Shown here: positions 14,227 through 23,502 of the stretch, piece by piece | Numbering within the stretch: position 1 is the stretch's first letter | Layout: every line of letters starts with the position of its first letter | Assembly (NCBI GenBank): GCA_027593175.1 | Contig: JAQCJI010000002.1 | Location: 22,785-86,784 of the forward strand | Source of the DNA: Bacteroidota bacterium | GTDB taxonomy: Bacteria; Bacteroidota; Bacteroidia; Cytophagales; Cyclobacteriaceae | Reading direction: 5' to 3' | Length of the DNA stretch: 64,000 nucleotides | The notes under the pieces: model-generated | What the model was told of the DNA's origin: nothing | The model's database searches: none | Seen by the model: the letters and a program-made list of their open reading frames with translations, nothing else | Position numbers and translations under genes: made by a program

Positions 14227-16911
14227 TTATTCCAAAATTTGGACCAATCGACCTAACCTTCCTCGTTGATCTATGCATTCTAGGATCAGTAAATGCCGCT
14301 TTGCAGTTTCAGAATTGTAATAAGACAGGGTAGCTTTTCCTTCTGGATTGGTAGTAATCTGTGGATTCCAATACAAGGTGGCGCGCTGGTCGGTCATGGA
14401 ATTGGCTGAGGAGTTTTCCTTGTATTTTGGAGAGTAGAAAATACGAGGAGTGGAGTAACCACTGGACTTGGCTACTAAAGTGCCTCCCACAGAGGAATAG
14501 AAGGTGCTGGCACCTGTTTTAGTGTAGACTGCGATGACGCCATTTCCTCCTTGAGAACCAAATATTGCGGTGCTACCAGGGTCCTTAAATACCTCCACAC
14601 TTTCCACATCTCGTGGACTAACTTGGGCGAGTGTGCTCGCATCTACTGGCACATTGTTGAGCATGTACATGGGCTGTACCCCTGCTTGAAGTGAGCCCAC
14701 TCCTCGAATAAGCACCGTTGCATTAAACCCATCAAAGGTAACGCGTACCCCAGCCACTCTACCCTGGATCAATTGAAAAATGTTGATAAATCCTTGTCCT
14801 CCTGGGATGTCTTCAGGTTTGATTACGGCATCCCCTTCTCCATAGATTTTTCGGGCTTGGGTTTGTTCCTCCTGAAGCGTCTCTGCCTCCACGGTGATCC
14901 CTTCCAGTTCCTTTTCCAAGAGGTTGGAGTTGAGCTGCTGCATCAAGTTTCGTTCGCCAACCGTTGCTGCCAATCCTTTGGGCCAGCTGCTGGTAGCGGG
15001 ATATACTCCGCTGAGTTGGGTAAAGGGGAGTTTGGGAACAGCTATAGTGAGATCAATAAAATTTCTTGCGCGAAGGTCTTCTGCGGTAAGTGTGACTGTA
15101 ACAGAATCTTGGTACCGAAGGTCTGTCAACAAGAAGTTTCCATCAGGCCCATATTCCGTCGAAAGGAGTTCAATTCCATCCCCTACGAGGGCTGTGATTT
15201 TTCCACCCCCCAATCCTTTTTTGGTGGGGATTTGTTCCTTTATTTTTCCTGAAATCGTAATTCCCTGTTCGATGTAGTACCCTTGGTCGGGGAAATGGTT
15301 TTGAAGCACATCCTCCCAATCAAATCGAGTCCAACCATGGGTAAGCATCACCAAGTCTAGTTCCTCGGCAGCATGGGGCAGATCTTTTCTAAAATAATAC
15401 CCTGGGCTATAGACGGCCCCTTTCAGGTCACTTTGTAGGAGTAAATGGGAAAAGAGAGTTCCCTGCAGGTCACTTTGATCCTCCACTTGCTCCAGATCGA
15501 CTACCGACAGTGAGAAGCTTGCAGGGGCAATGCTATCCAGGAAGGAACTCTTCAAAGCCAAGTTTACTTTTCCGCGGGGTCGGAGCGGTTCGCTTGGAGT
15601 AGATAGCTCGAGCGCTAACTCATCCTTATTTTGAACAAATACCAGTCGCTCTAGCAAGGGTCTTCCTTGCTCATCGAGTAGGGTAATCGTATGGATGCCA
15701 CTTGGGAGCGTTTTCTTTGGAATGCGCACGCCCCAAATGCCATTTACTAGGGAACTTTGTGCCATGAAATTGATTAAGCCTCGAGTATGGGTCACAAGAA
15801 GGAGCTTGTTAGTTACGCCTTCGCCTTGGATAATTGCGGAGATAAAGGTGCCGTCTTTTGGGTTTTGCACTTGAATGCTTAGCCCCTTATCCAAGACTTT
15901 TGGGAGTGGAATTCTACGTGTCACTCCAAAAGTAGTATCCTGGATGAAGGCGATGTAATCGGACTTTTTGGGAGTGAAATCAAGTTTACCCAATCCAGCG
16001 TCATTGGTTGTAAACTGAGTACCCTCTTCGCCTTCTATTCTTACTTGAAGTTTGAGAGGGGTCCCATCTGGAAATACCGCTCGTAGGGCTAGTGTTGATT
16101 TTTTTCCAATAAGCCAGTTCCCTCCTTCTGGCAAAAATTGAATATCTGCAGCCTCCAAGGTATAGGGAAGCTTTATCTTCTGAATGATGTTGTACCCGCG
16201 GCTTTCTTCAAAAGTAAGTACAAGGTGTTGAGATGGATGAGGGGCATTGGGGATGGAAAAACTAAATTCCGTTGTTCCCTGGGCATTGAGCTGAAGAGGG
16301 TGGCTGTAAAGTTCCTCATCCCCTGCTACTGCCTGCAAATTGATTTGCCGATTGCTCAAGGGCTCACCGGCCGCATTGACCCCTTGAAGGGATAATTTGT
16401 ACCGTACTTTACCATTTTCTACCTGGATGTCGAGCACCTCTAACTTAGGTAAAAAAGCACCGCCCAGGCCATCTACTACCTGCACTTGCTGCGTGAAAAA
16501 GTAATCTTCTCCAAAATTTCGCATCCAAGTGGTGTAGGCCTTGAGTTGGTAGGTGCCTGTCTTTACAAAGTTTGGAAAGTTAAAATCTCCAGCACCGCGG
16601 CCATTTTCTAGGGAAATAATTTTTTGAGCGATGCGTAAGCCATCTCCGTCAAACAAGTCTACAAAGAGGGTTTTGCTGAGTGGGGATGGGAGTTGCTCTC
16701 CTCCTGCGACTACATAGGCGGCAAACCAGAGATCTTCCCCAAGTGTGTAGGTAAATTTATCGAGGTGGAGGTAGGCTTTTTCAACTGGGAATTCTTCCTG
16801 GTAGCTCTTGAAGTAGTTTTGGATTTGCTTGGGCAGTCCTTCTTGAGCTAGTATAGGAACCGAAAAAATTAGGAAGCATAGAAAAAATAATGGGGGAAGG
16901 ATGTACTTAAT
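14227..16911 (-). CDS. MG2/TonB-plug domain outer-membrane-associated protein, apparent ATT start
   Basis: 894 residues if translation starts at ATT 16909-16911. In that reading the N-terminus is an ideal signal peptide, xKYILPPLFFLCFLIFSVP followed by ILAQ; the frame stays open up to a stop at 16966-16968 and holds no ATG, GTG or TTG upstream of the signal peptide. The first TTG (16654-16656) would cut off the signal and the first MG2 strand (AYLHLDKFTYTLGEDLWFAA). Next come macroglobulin-like beta domains, a carboxypeptidase-regulatory-like segment (about 560-640) and a TonB receptor plug (about 695-800, GVGSLQAGVQPMYMLNNVPV and VESVEVFKDPGSTAIFG) with no barrel. Such proteins accompany TonB systems; the role is unknown. 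Confidence 0.75.
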   Translation of the reverse strand: MKYILPPLFFLCFLIFSVPILAQEGLPKQIQNYFKSYQEEFPVEKAYLHLDKFTYTLGEDLWFAAYVVAGGEQLPSPLSKTLFVDLFDGDGLRIAQKIISLENGRGAGDFNFPNFVKTGTYQLKAYTTWMRNFGEDYFFTQQVQVVDGLGGAFLPKLEVLDIQVENGKVRYKLSLQGVNAAGEPLSNRQINLQAVAGDEELYSHPLQLNAQGTTEFSFSIPNAPHPSQHLVLTFEESRGYNIIQKIKLPYTLEAADIQFLPEGGNWLIGKKSTLALRAVFPDGTPLKLQVRIEGEEGTQFTTNDAGLGKLDFTPKKSDYIAFIQDTTFGVTRRIPLPKVLDKGLSIQVQNPKDGTFISAIIQGEGVTNKLLLVTHTRGLINFMAQSSLVNGIWGVRIPKKTLPSGIHTITLLDEQGRPLLERLVFVQNKDELALELSTPSEPLRPRGKVNLALKSSFLDSIAPASFSLSVVDLEQVEDQSDLQGTLFSHLLLQSDLKGAVYSPGYYFRKDLPHAAEELDLVMLTHGWTRFDWEDVLQNHFPDQGYYIEQGITISGKIKEQIPTKKGLGGGKITALVGDGIELLSTEYGPDGNFLLTDLRYQDSVTVTLTAEDLRARNFIDLTIAVPKLPFTQLSGVYPATSSWPKGLAATVGERNLMQQLNSNLLEKELEGITVEAETLQEEQTQARKIYGEGDAVIKPEDIPGGQGFINIFQLIQGRVAGVRVTFDGFNATVLIRGVGSLQAGVQPMYMLNNVPVDASTLAQVSPRDVESVEVFKDPGSTAIFGSQGGNGVIAVYTKTGASTFYSSVGGTLVAKSSGYSTPRIFYSPKYKENSSANSMTDQRATLYWNPQITTNPEGKATLSYYNSETAKRHLLILECIDQRGRLGRLVQILE

Positions 16912-16993
16912 GGAAGAAATGGAATAGTTATAAAACTTTATACCGATTTGGAGAGCTAAGGGTTGTTACGCGTATTTTTTTAAATCCTGAAGG

Positions 16994-18049
16994 CTAGAGT
17001 TGAGCCACCTCATTTTTATTGGCAAGTTGCCCACAGGCGGCATCGATGTCCTGTCCTCTGGACTTCCGTACCTTGGCAATAATTCCTTGCCCTTCAAGCA
17101 CTTGGAGGTACATGTCCACGGCTTCTTGGGCAGCCTGTCTGAATTCCCCTTCATCAATAGGATTGTATTGTATAAGATTCACTTTGGAAGGGATGATTTT
17201 ACAAAATTTTGCAAGGGCTTTGGCATGTCGTTCATCGTCATTGATTCCTTCCCAGATGACATACTCATAGGTTACCTTTCGCTTGGTACGTGTGTACCAA
17301 AAGGACAAAGCTTCAGCCAGGTCTTCAAGGGGGTTAATCTCGTTGATGGGCATGAGACGGGATCGAGTCTCATTGATGGCAGAGTGGAGGGAGATGGCAA
17401 GGTTAAACTTCACTTCATCCTCTGCCATTTTTCGAATCATTTTTGGAATCCCTACCGTAGAGAGGGTGATTCTACGGGGAGCCATACCCAAGCCGTCTGA
17501 GGAGGTAATTTTTTCGATGGCACTGATGACATTGGCATAGTTTAGCAGCGGCTCTCCCATCCCCATAAAGACGATGTTGGTCAATGGCCTTTTAAAATAA
17601 GTTTCTGCCTCGTCTTTGATGGCGACCACCTGGTCATAGATTTCATCGGAGTTGAGGTTTCGCATCCGTTTCAAGCGAGCGGTAGCGCAAAAATTGCAGT
17701 CTAGGCTGCAACCTACTTGGGAAGAGATGCAAGCAGTAATGCGCTTTGTTGTTGGGATAAGCACGGATTCGACAATTTTATCATCGAAGAGTTTGACCGC
17801 ATTTTTGATGGTGCCATCACTACTGTGCTGCATCAAGCCCACACGGATGTGGTTGATGGTAAAGTGGGTTTTGAGTAGCTCGCGAGTGGAAAGTGAGATG
17901 TTGCTCATCTCATCGAAATTTTTCATCGACTTATTCCAAAGCCATTCATAGACTTGCTTGGCTCTGAACTTTTTTTCTCCCTCCTCCAAAAAGAATTCTT
18001 CTAATTCAGCTAAGCTTAATTTTCGGATGTCTTTTTTCTGAAGTTCCAC
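16994..18049 (-). CDS. rlmN: 23S rRNA (adenine2503-C2)-methyltransferase RlmN
   Basis: 351 residues. Radical SAM enzyme that methylates A2503 of 23S rRNA and A37 of some tRNAs. The cluster motif CxxxCxxC is CSLDCNFC (about residues 118-125), preceded by TACISSQVG; the GMGEPLLNY loop and C-terminal GQDIDAACGQL with the catalytic Cys are present. The start is GTG at 18047-18049, giving MELQKKDIRKL. A -7 promoter box lies only 4 bases upstream, so the mRNA may begin at or next to the start codon. It is divergent from the ccm operon. Confidence 0.97.
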   Translation of the reverse strand: MELQKKDIRKLSLAELEEFFLEEGEKKFRAKQVYEWLWNKSMKNFDEMSNISLSTRELLKTHFTINHIRVGLMQHSSDGTIKNAVKLFDDKIVESVLIPTTKRITACISSQVGCSLDCNFCATARLKRMRNLNSDEIYDQVVAIKDEAETYFKRPLTNIVFMGMGEPLLNYANVISAIEKITSSDGLGMAPRRITLSTVGIPKMIRKMAEDEVKFNLAISLHSAINETRSRLMPINEINPLEDLAEALSFWYTRTKRKVTYEYVIWEGINDDERHAKALAKFCKIIPSKVNLIQYNPIDEGEFRQAAQEAVDMYLQVLEGQGIIAKVRKSRGQDIDAACGQLANKNEVAQL

Positions 18050-18053
18050 GGCA

Positions 18054-18084
18054 CAAAGATAGGGATTGAAATTGGGAAAGCAGA
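18054..18084 (-). promoter_or_regulatory. Promoter of rlmN, possibly leaderless
   Basis: On the minus strand TCTG (18081-18084; consensus TTTG) is followed by a 19-base spacer and TATCTTTG (18054-18061). The GTG start of rlmN begins after only four more bases (TGCC), so transcription would start at or very near the start codon. Confidence 0.7.
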
Positions 18085-18194
18085 CAGGAATGGGGGATGG
18101 TACTCAAAATTAATGGGGCGATACTTTCTATTTAAATTGCGAGTTTACTTCTTCCTTTTCTTGGAAAAAGAAGGGGATTCAAGAACATATCCCT

Positions 18195-18202
18195 TATTTT
18201 TG
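18195..18202 (+). promoter_or_regulatory. Possible -7 box of the ccm operon
   Basis: TATTTTTG fits TAnnTTTG and lies 24 bases before the ccmC start. No TTTG is seen at the usual -33 spacing, so support is limited to the -7 element and position. Confidence 0.4.
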
Positions 18203-18226
18203 TAGGGAAAATTCTAACCCCTTCCT

Positions 18227-18901
18227 ATGCGCCAATCTTGGTGGAAATTTCTGACTGTAGGGCTTCTCTTGTATACACTCGTTGGAGGGTTGCTGCTGGA
18301 GGCTCCTCGGCTTCCAATCTTGAATGAGACTATCCGTGCGCTACATTTTCATGTGACCATGTGGTTTGGGATGATTTTAATGCTTGTCGTTGCAGCATGG
18401 CATAGCGTGAAGTATTTGAGAAGCAATGATTTGAAGCACGATGATATGGCTTTGGAGTTTACCAATGCGGCGATTTTGTTTGGCGTACTGGGTATCGCTA
18501 CGGGCATGTTGTGGGCCAAATTTACCTGGGGAGATTATTGGAGTGGAGATCCCAAGCAAAATGCTTCTGCCATCGGATTGCTTATGTATTTTGCCTACTT
18601 AATATTGAGAGGCAGCCTTTCAGATGGCCAGCAGCGCGGTAGAATTGCTGCAGTTTACAATTTGTTTGCTTTTGCCGCCTTTATCCCTTTGATTTTTGTT
18701 TTGCCTCGCCTTACCGATAGTTTGCACCCAGGAAATGGTGGGAATCCAGGCTTCAATGCCTATGATTTGGACTCTAAACTCCGACTTGTTTTTTATCCTG
18801 CGATTATCGCTTGGACACTTTTGGGAACTTGGATAGCAACTGTTCGTGTTCGTATCCGTAGGTTAGAGCGAGAAGTGGAGGAAAATCTTGTAAACGATTA
18901 A
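18227..18901 (+). CDS. ccmC: Cytochrome c maturation heme-handling protein CcmC
   Basis: 224 residues, six membrane helices. The tryptophan-rich heme-binding loop reads AKFTWGDYWSGDPKQNAS (about residues 105-122), the WWD-type motif of CcmC, and conserved histidines flank it (LHFHVTMW, DSLHPGN). CcmC loads heme onto CcmE at the outer face of the cytoplasmic membrane. First gene of a tight ccmC-D-E-F set in which ccmD follows after 3 bases. ccmA and ccmB are not in this window. Confidence 0.93.
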   Translation: MRQSWWKFLTVGLLLYTLVGGLLLEAPRLPILNETIRALHFHVTMWFGMILMLVVAAWHSVKYLRSNDLKHDDMALEFTNAAILFGVLGIATGMLWAKFTWGDYWSGDPKQNASAIGLLMYFAYLILRGSLSDGQQRGRIAAVYNLFAFAAFIPLIFVLPRLTDSLHPGNGGNPGFNAYDLDSKLRLVFYPAIIAWTLLGTWIATVRVRIRRLEREVEENLVND

Positions 18902-18904
18902 TCG

Positions 18905-19150
18905 ATGAAAAAAATAGTTGTATTCCTATTGATGATTTTTTCCTTTGCTGCACAGGCTCAAGAGAAAATAGCAGTAACGGCTGCTGATTACAGCAACAAC
19001 GAAGTAGAGATGGCGGATGTTATGCGAAGTGAAGGGAAAATTTATGTGTTGGTGGGAATCATTGTGTTGATTTTCCTCGGCTTATTAATCTATGTGATTC
19101 AAACAGATCGTAGGGTTTCCAAGTTAGAAAAAGTAGGACAAACTAAATAG
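18905..19150 (+). CDS. CcmD-family protein
   Basis: 81 residues. A signal-like hydrophobic N-terminus (IVVFLLMIFSFAAQA) is followed by a short hydrophilic stretch, one membrane helix (about 47-66, IYVLVGIIVLIFLGLLIYVI) and a basic tail. Size, position between ccmC and ccmE, and the single helix with a basic C-terminal side match the CcmD family, which in Proteobacteria helps release holo-CcmE from CcmABC. The N-terminal signal is an extra feature of the Bacteroidota form. Confidence 0.8.
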   Translation: MKKIVVFLLMIFSFAAQAQEKIAVTAADYSNNEVEMADVMRSEGKIYVLVGIIVLIFLGLLIYVIQTDRRVSKLEKVGQTK

Positions 19151-19159
19151 GAATTTGGC

Positions 19160-19576
19160 ATGAAGAAGGGACATATAATTGCCTTAGGAATTATTGCTGT
19201 AGCAATTGCAATCATCCTCAGCTCGATTGGTGATGCGAGTAGCTACGAGAGTTTCACCACTGCCTTAGAGATGAAGCATGATGGAGAGGACAAGGCAATC
19301 CATGTGGTGGGTAAGTTAAAAAAAGATGCAGTAGGTGAAGTTTCAGGAATAGAGATTCGGGAGGATAAAACTTCCTTTACTTTCCTTTTGGTAGACAACG
19401 AAGGCACTGAGCAAAAGGTGTTTTATAACCAGCCCGTGCCTGCAGATTTTCATCGATCTGAGCAAGTAGTGGTCATTGGTAGCTACCGAGATAAAGAAAT
19501 CTTTGTGGCAGACAAGATTCTCATGAAGTGTCCTTCCAAGTACCAAGAAACAGACGTGCAAGCTGCGGGCATCTGA
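19160..19576 (+). CDS. ccmE: Heme chaperone CcmE, cysteine (CxxxY) type
   Basis: 138 residues. An N-terminal membrane anchor (about 4-22) is followed by an OB-fold domain (HVVGKLKKDAVGEV, TSFTFLLVDNEG, VVVIGSYRDKEIFVADKIL). At the position of the heme-binding HxxxY of E. coli CcmE the sequence reads KCPSKYQE, that is CxxxY. CcmE of this type is known from Desulfovibrio and archaea and binds heme through Cys. The protein carries heme from CcmC to CcmF in the periplasm. It is encoded 9 bases after ccmD. Confidence 0.9.
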   Translation: MKKGHIIALGIIAVAIAIILSSIGDASSYESFTTALEMKHDGEDKAIHVVGKLKKDAVGEVSGIEIREDKTSFTFLLVDNEGTEQKVFYNQPVPADFHRSEQVVVIGSYRDKEIFVADKILMKCPSKYQETDVQAAGI

Positions 19577-19604
19577 TGGTAAATTCTATTCCAAGTAAAA
19601 TCGT

Positions 19605-22124
19605 ATGATAAATACCTTCGTGGGCAATTTTGGTCACCTAACAGCCTTGGTGGCCTTCGTGAGTGCCTTGGTTACCGCTTTTGCGTACAGTCAATACTTT
19701 AGGGCCAACGAACTGGAAAAAGCCAGTTGGCAAAGATTTAGTCGCATGAGTTTTTACATTCATGCACTATCGACTAGCTTGATCGCGTTATCCTTATTTG
19801 AAATCATCTACAATCAACGGTACGAGTATTTTTACGCCTATTCCCATAGTTCCAAGGCTTTGCCAGTTCATTACATGATTTCCAGTTTCTGGGAAGGTCA
19901 GGAAGGAGCATTTATTCTGTGGGCATTTTGGAATGTAGTGCTTGGATTAATATTGGTACATACCAACAAGTTTTGGGAAGCACCAGTGATGGTAGTTTTT
20001 TCCTTAGTTCAAGCTTTCCTTATTTCCATGATTCTAGGAGTGGTGGTAGGGGATCTTAAAATTGGAAGCTCCCCCTTTATTTTACTTCGGGACGCCACTC
20101 AAGCACCGATTTTTGATTTAAATCCGGACTTTATCCCAGAAGATGGTACGGGCCTCAATCCGCTCTTGCAGAATATTTGGATGGTGATTCACCCGCCCAC
20201 CTTGTTTTTGGGCTATGCATCTACCCTGGTTCCCTTTGCCTTTTTAATTGGGGGTCTTGTTACCAAAAAGTATGCAGAATGGATCCGTCCAGCCTTGCCT
20301 TGGGCAATTTTCTCGGCTATGATTTTGGGGATGGGAATTATCATGGGTGCTTATTGGGCCTATGTAACCTTAAATTTCGGGGGCTACTGGAACTGGGATC
20401 CAGTGGAAAATGCGGTGTATGTGCCTTGGCTGATCTTGGTGGCTTCTATCCACACGATGATTACGTTCAAGAAAAGTGCCACGGCATTGAAGACCTCCAT
20501 CGTCTTGGTGATTCTCAGTTTTATCTTGGTGTTGTACGCTACCTTCTTGGTTCGCTCGGGGGTCCTAGGGGATGCTTCGGTGCACTCTTTTACCGATTTG
20601 GGTCTTTCTGGGCAGTTGCTGATCTATTTGCTATTTTTTATGGGAGTAGCGATTTTCCTTGCCGCTCGAGCTTGGAAGCACTTGCCTACATCCGAACGAG
20701 AGGCATCCGTTTATTCTCGTGAGTTTTGGATTTTCTTAGGTGCGATGACGCTAGGATTGATGTCCTTTCAAGTGATTTTGCCTACTTCCATTCCTGCTTG
20801 GAATGCTTTGATAGAAAGCTTTGGAGGAATTTCTAATATGGCTCCTCCAGCAGATCAAATAGGTTTTTATACCAAATTCCAACTTTGGTTTGCGGTAGTA
20901 TTGGCATTATTAACTTCAGTAGGGCAGTTTTTCTGGTGGCAAAAAATCGATAGAAAAACCTTGGGAGAATCGTTAGTGGTTCCGTATGTAGTCTCGATCA
21001 TCCTTTCCACAGTCGTTATTGTCTTGGCCAAGGTTTACGATTGGAAATACATAATCATTGTGCTTACAGGAATGTTTACCATTATAGCCAATGGATTTAT
21101 TTTAGTCAAGTTGCTTAAAAAATCGACCTTCAAACTTGTTGGAGGATCCCTTGCACACATTGGCTTGGGGATGATTTTGATCGGGATCATGTTTAGTTCT
21201 GGCTATTCAGAAGTCATCTCCATGAACATGTCGGGGTTGACTTACAGCAACAGTTGGGAGGATGAAATGAACAAGGAGCACGTATTGCTTTGGATCAACA
21301 AGCCTACTCAGATGAAGGACTACACGGTGATCTACCGTGGCAGACAAAAGAAAGCAGTAGGGATTCCCGAATACGTGCCTGCCAAAATTTTAGCTGCTAC
21401 GGGTGAGGTGAATGAAGCGATAGCTTTGGAAGATTACAAAACCTACTTCAAAAAAGGAGATACCGTACAGTTGGTTTTGGAAGAGAATGATTACTTTAAA
21501 ATTGATTACCTACAGAACGAGGCCTTACAGTTTTCGCTTTCGCCCATGTCCCAGTTCAACGAAGGGATGGGGGGCTTGATTTCCTCGCCTGATTCCAAAA
21601 TTTACCTCAATAAGGATTTGTACACCTATGTTGCTGCGATGAATGATTTCGCAGATCCAGAATGGAAGGAAGATGAAACTTACGAAGTAAGCAAGGGGGA
21701 GCAATTTCATGTGTCTGACTTTGTTGCCTATTTTGATGGGGCCGAAGTACTCAAAGAAATTGATGGCTATACCTTGAAAGAGGGGGATGTGGCAGTAAAG
21801 GCTAAAATCCGTGTTCTAGATTACGATGTTGAAAAATTACTAGAGCCTACCTTTATCATTCGTGACAATCAGGTAGGGAAACTTCCCGTGATTGATTCTG
21901 AATTGGGAATCAAAATCAGCTTGGAAAATATTCTCCCTGAGCAAAATAAATTTGTATTTAAGGTCAATCAATACCAGAAGGACTATGTGGTCATGAAGGC
22001 AATTGTTAAGCCTTACATCAATGTGCTTTGGATCGGAACGATTGTGATGTTGTTCGGATTTACGGTAGCCATTTACCGACGGTTTGATGAGTTTGTCAAA
22101 ATGAGAGACAAAGGAATTGAATAA
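19605..22124 (+). CDS. ccmF: Cytochrome c heme lyase CcmF/CcsA-type
   Basis: 839 residues with about 15 membrane helices. The WWD heme motif reads NFGGYWNWDPVENAVYVPW (about residues 250-268), and conserved histidines occur in WMVIHPPTLFLGYAS and in the last helices. Residues about 560-800 form a large periplasmic domain. CcmF ligates heme from CcmE to apocytochrome CxxCH sites. The gene ends the ccm set; no ccmG or ccmH follows, and a strong bidirectional terminator comes next. Length is larger than E. coli CcmF because of the extended periplasmic part. Confidence 0.93.
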   Translation: MINTFVGNFGHLTALVAFVSALVTAFAYSQYFRANELEKASWQRFSRMSFYIHALSTSLIALSLFEIIYNQRYEYFYAYSHSSKALPVHYMISSFWEGQEGAFILWAFWNVVLGLILVHTNKFWEAPVMVVFSLVQAFLISMILGVVVGDLKIGSSPFILLRDATQAPIFDLNPDFIPEDGTGLNPLLQNIWMVIHPPTLFLGYASTLVPFAFLIGGLVTKKYAEWIRPALPWAIFSAMILGMGIIMGAYWAYVTLNFGGYWNWDPVENAVYVPWLILVASIHTMITFKKSATALKTSIVLVILSFILVLYATFLVRSGVLGDASVHSFTDLGLSGQLLIYLLFFMGVAIFLAARAWKHLPTSEREASVYSREFWIFLGAMTLGLMSFQVILPTSIPAWNALIESFGGISNMAPPADQIGFYTKFQLWFAVVLALLTSVGQFFWWQKIDRKTLGESLVVPYVVSIILSTVVIVLAKVYDWKYIIIVLTGMFTIIANGFILVKLLKKSTFKLVGGSLAHIGLGMILIGIMFSSGYSEVISMNMSGLTYSNSWEDEMNKEHVLLWINKPTQMKDYTVIYRGRQKKAVGIPEYVPAKILAATGEVNEAIALEDYKTYFKKGDTVQLVLEENDYFKIDYLQNEALQFSLSPMSQFNEGMGGLISSPDSKIYLNKDLYTYVAAMNDFADPEWKEDETYEVSKGEQFHVSDFVAYFDGAEVLKEIDGYTLKEGDVAVKAKIRVLDYDVEKLLEPTFIIRDNQVGKLPVIDSELGIKISLENILPEQNKFVFKVNQYQKDYVVMKAIVKPYINVLWIGTIVMLFGFTVAIYRRFDEFVKMRDKGIE

Positions 22125-22139
22125 ATTTTCAAATGGGAA

Positions 22140-22180
22140 GACAAAAAATAAAGGGGCGGCAAGCCCTTTTATTTTTTGTC
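22140..22180. terminator. Bidirectional terminator between ccmF and HAD gene
   Basis: A 17-bp stem (one G-U pair) with a 7-base loop; A-run on one side and T-run on the other, so it can act on both convergent transcripts. The last codons of the HAD gene lie inside its right arm. Confidence 0.85.
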
Positions 22181-22987
22181 TAGAAAAATTCGCTCTAGGC
22201 TTACGGCTACCCCATCTTTTTTGTGGTGCAAGGTGAGTTCCTGCGCCACTGCTTTTACTTCCGCCAGGGCATTAGCTACAGCCACGCCCCAGCCCACCTG
22301 TTCCAGCAGGTCGATGTCGTTGTAGCCATCGCCGAAGGCCACTACTTCGTCCATCCCTATGGCATATCCTTGATCTAGAATTTTTTTCAACCCAGTGGCT
22401 TTGGAGATCGGTTTCGGCGCAATTTCTAGGTAAGTGTCTTTGGATCGGTAGAGGTGCAATTGAGTTCCTAGCCTTTGGAGAAGGGTTTGGTAGAGCTCAC
22501 CGATTTTTGCTGGATCTCCCATGCACATCACCTTGTGGGCGCCATGATTGTCAGATTTCCAACGCTCAATGACTACTAAGGGGTCTATCCAAGAGGGAAT
22601 AACTTTTGTGTTTTCAATTTCGCGAAGTGCAAAATAATCTTCTTTTGGGGTATGCCATTCCTCCCCATTAAGTAGGCTAACATGAAGAGTAAGGTTATTT
22701 GCTAAATTAACTACTTCTTCTACCTGGTGAATTGGAATGGTGATGGATTCAAGTTCTTTTCCTTCCCCATCCAAAATTAGAGCGCCGTTGTAAGCGATTA
22801 GGGGTTCCTTAGGGCGCTTCAAGTCTTGAAGGAGGTACCGCATGGCAGCAGGCATGCGAGCGCTAGCTAGAAAAAACGGAATCTCTGGTGAAATGGAAGA
22901 GACAATTGAAATGAGGTTTGGGGAAAGCGAGCGCTCGGAGTTGAGGAGGGTACCGTCAATATCAGAGCAAATAGCTTTAAAAGTCAT
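22169..22987 (-). CDS. Cof-type HAD-IIB phosphatase
   Basis: 272 residues. Motif I is SDIDGTLLNS with the nucleophile Asp and the general acid Asp, motif III Lys lies in KATGLKKIL, and motif IV is AFGDGYNDIDLLEQVGWGVAVANA. The C2B cap domain lies between them. Cof proteins dephosphorylate sugar phosphates, flavin or pyridoxal phosphates; this sequence does not show which. It stands alone, convergent with ccmF. Confidence 0.92.
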   Translation of the reverse strand: MTFKAICSDIDGTLLNSERSLSPNLISIVSSISPEIPFFLASARMPAAMRYLLQDLKRPKEPLIAYNGALILDGEGKELESITIPIHQVEEVVNLANNLTLHVSLLNGEEWHTPKEDYFALREIENTKVIPSWIDPLVVIERWKSDNHGAHKVMCMGDPAKIGELYQTLLQRLGTQLHLYRSKDTYLEIAPKPISKATGLKKILDQGYAIGMDEVVAFGDGYNDIDLLEQVGWGVAVANALAEVKAVAQELTLHHKKDGVAVSLERIFLDKK

Positions 22988-23061
22988 GGTAGCAAAGTGG
23001 ATAGGAAAAATTAGAGGATGTTAATTTCTAAAAATTCAATTTAAATCTAATCTTGAAGAGA

Positions 23062-23481
23062 TTAGAAATCTTTAACCTCGAAGGTGTATTCTTCTACAGA
23101 AATATTTTCTGGGTTGTAGGAATCCGTTTGAACAAATTGGATGGTAATCTTGGTGTATTCGTTGGCATTTTCGAAATCTCGTAAATAAAGTTCAGCACAA
23201 TTGCGGGCAAGTTGTTCACGCTGGTCTGCCATGAGTTGCGGATCACCATTTTGCAGTTTGAGAAAAATGATGGATTCTTCTGTATCTCCATCTGTAGATT
23301 TGGAAAGGGTGACACTGGTACTTTCAAATTTTCCTAACCCTCGAATTTCTTCAGAAGGTAGGAATCCCTCGCCTAAAAATCCTTCCATGCCATTGAAGGC
23401 GAATTCAGCTATTTTTTCTGGCGCACAGCTGCAGCTCCAAAGAATGAGAAAAAATAGAGGAAGCAATTGGTAAATTCTCAT
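23062..23481 (-). CDS. Small predicted lipoprotein, unknown function
   Basis: 139 residues. The N-terminus MRIYQLLPLFFLILWSC then SCAP is a lipoprotein-type signal with LWSC as the likely lipobox. The rest is a mixed alpha/beta hydrophilic domain (IIFLKLQNGDPQLMADQREQLARN is visible near the centre, quoted in part) without a known motif. Located between the HAD gene and the membrane protein below, all on the minus strand. Confidence 0.65.
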   Translation of the reverse strand: MRIYQLLPLFFLILWSCSCAPEKIAEFAFNGMEGFLGEGFLPSEEIRGLGKFESTSVTLSKSTDGDTEESIIFLKLQNGDPQLMADQREQLARNCAELYLRDFENANEYTKITIQFVQTDSYNPENISVEEYTFEVKDF

Positions 23482-23502
23482 GGATGAGGGATTTGGTGCT
23501 GC

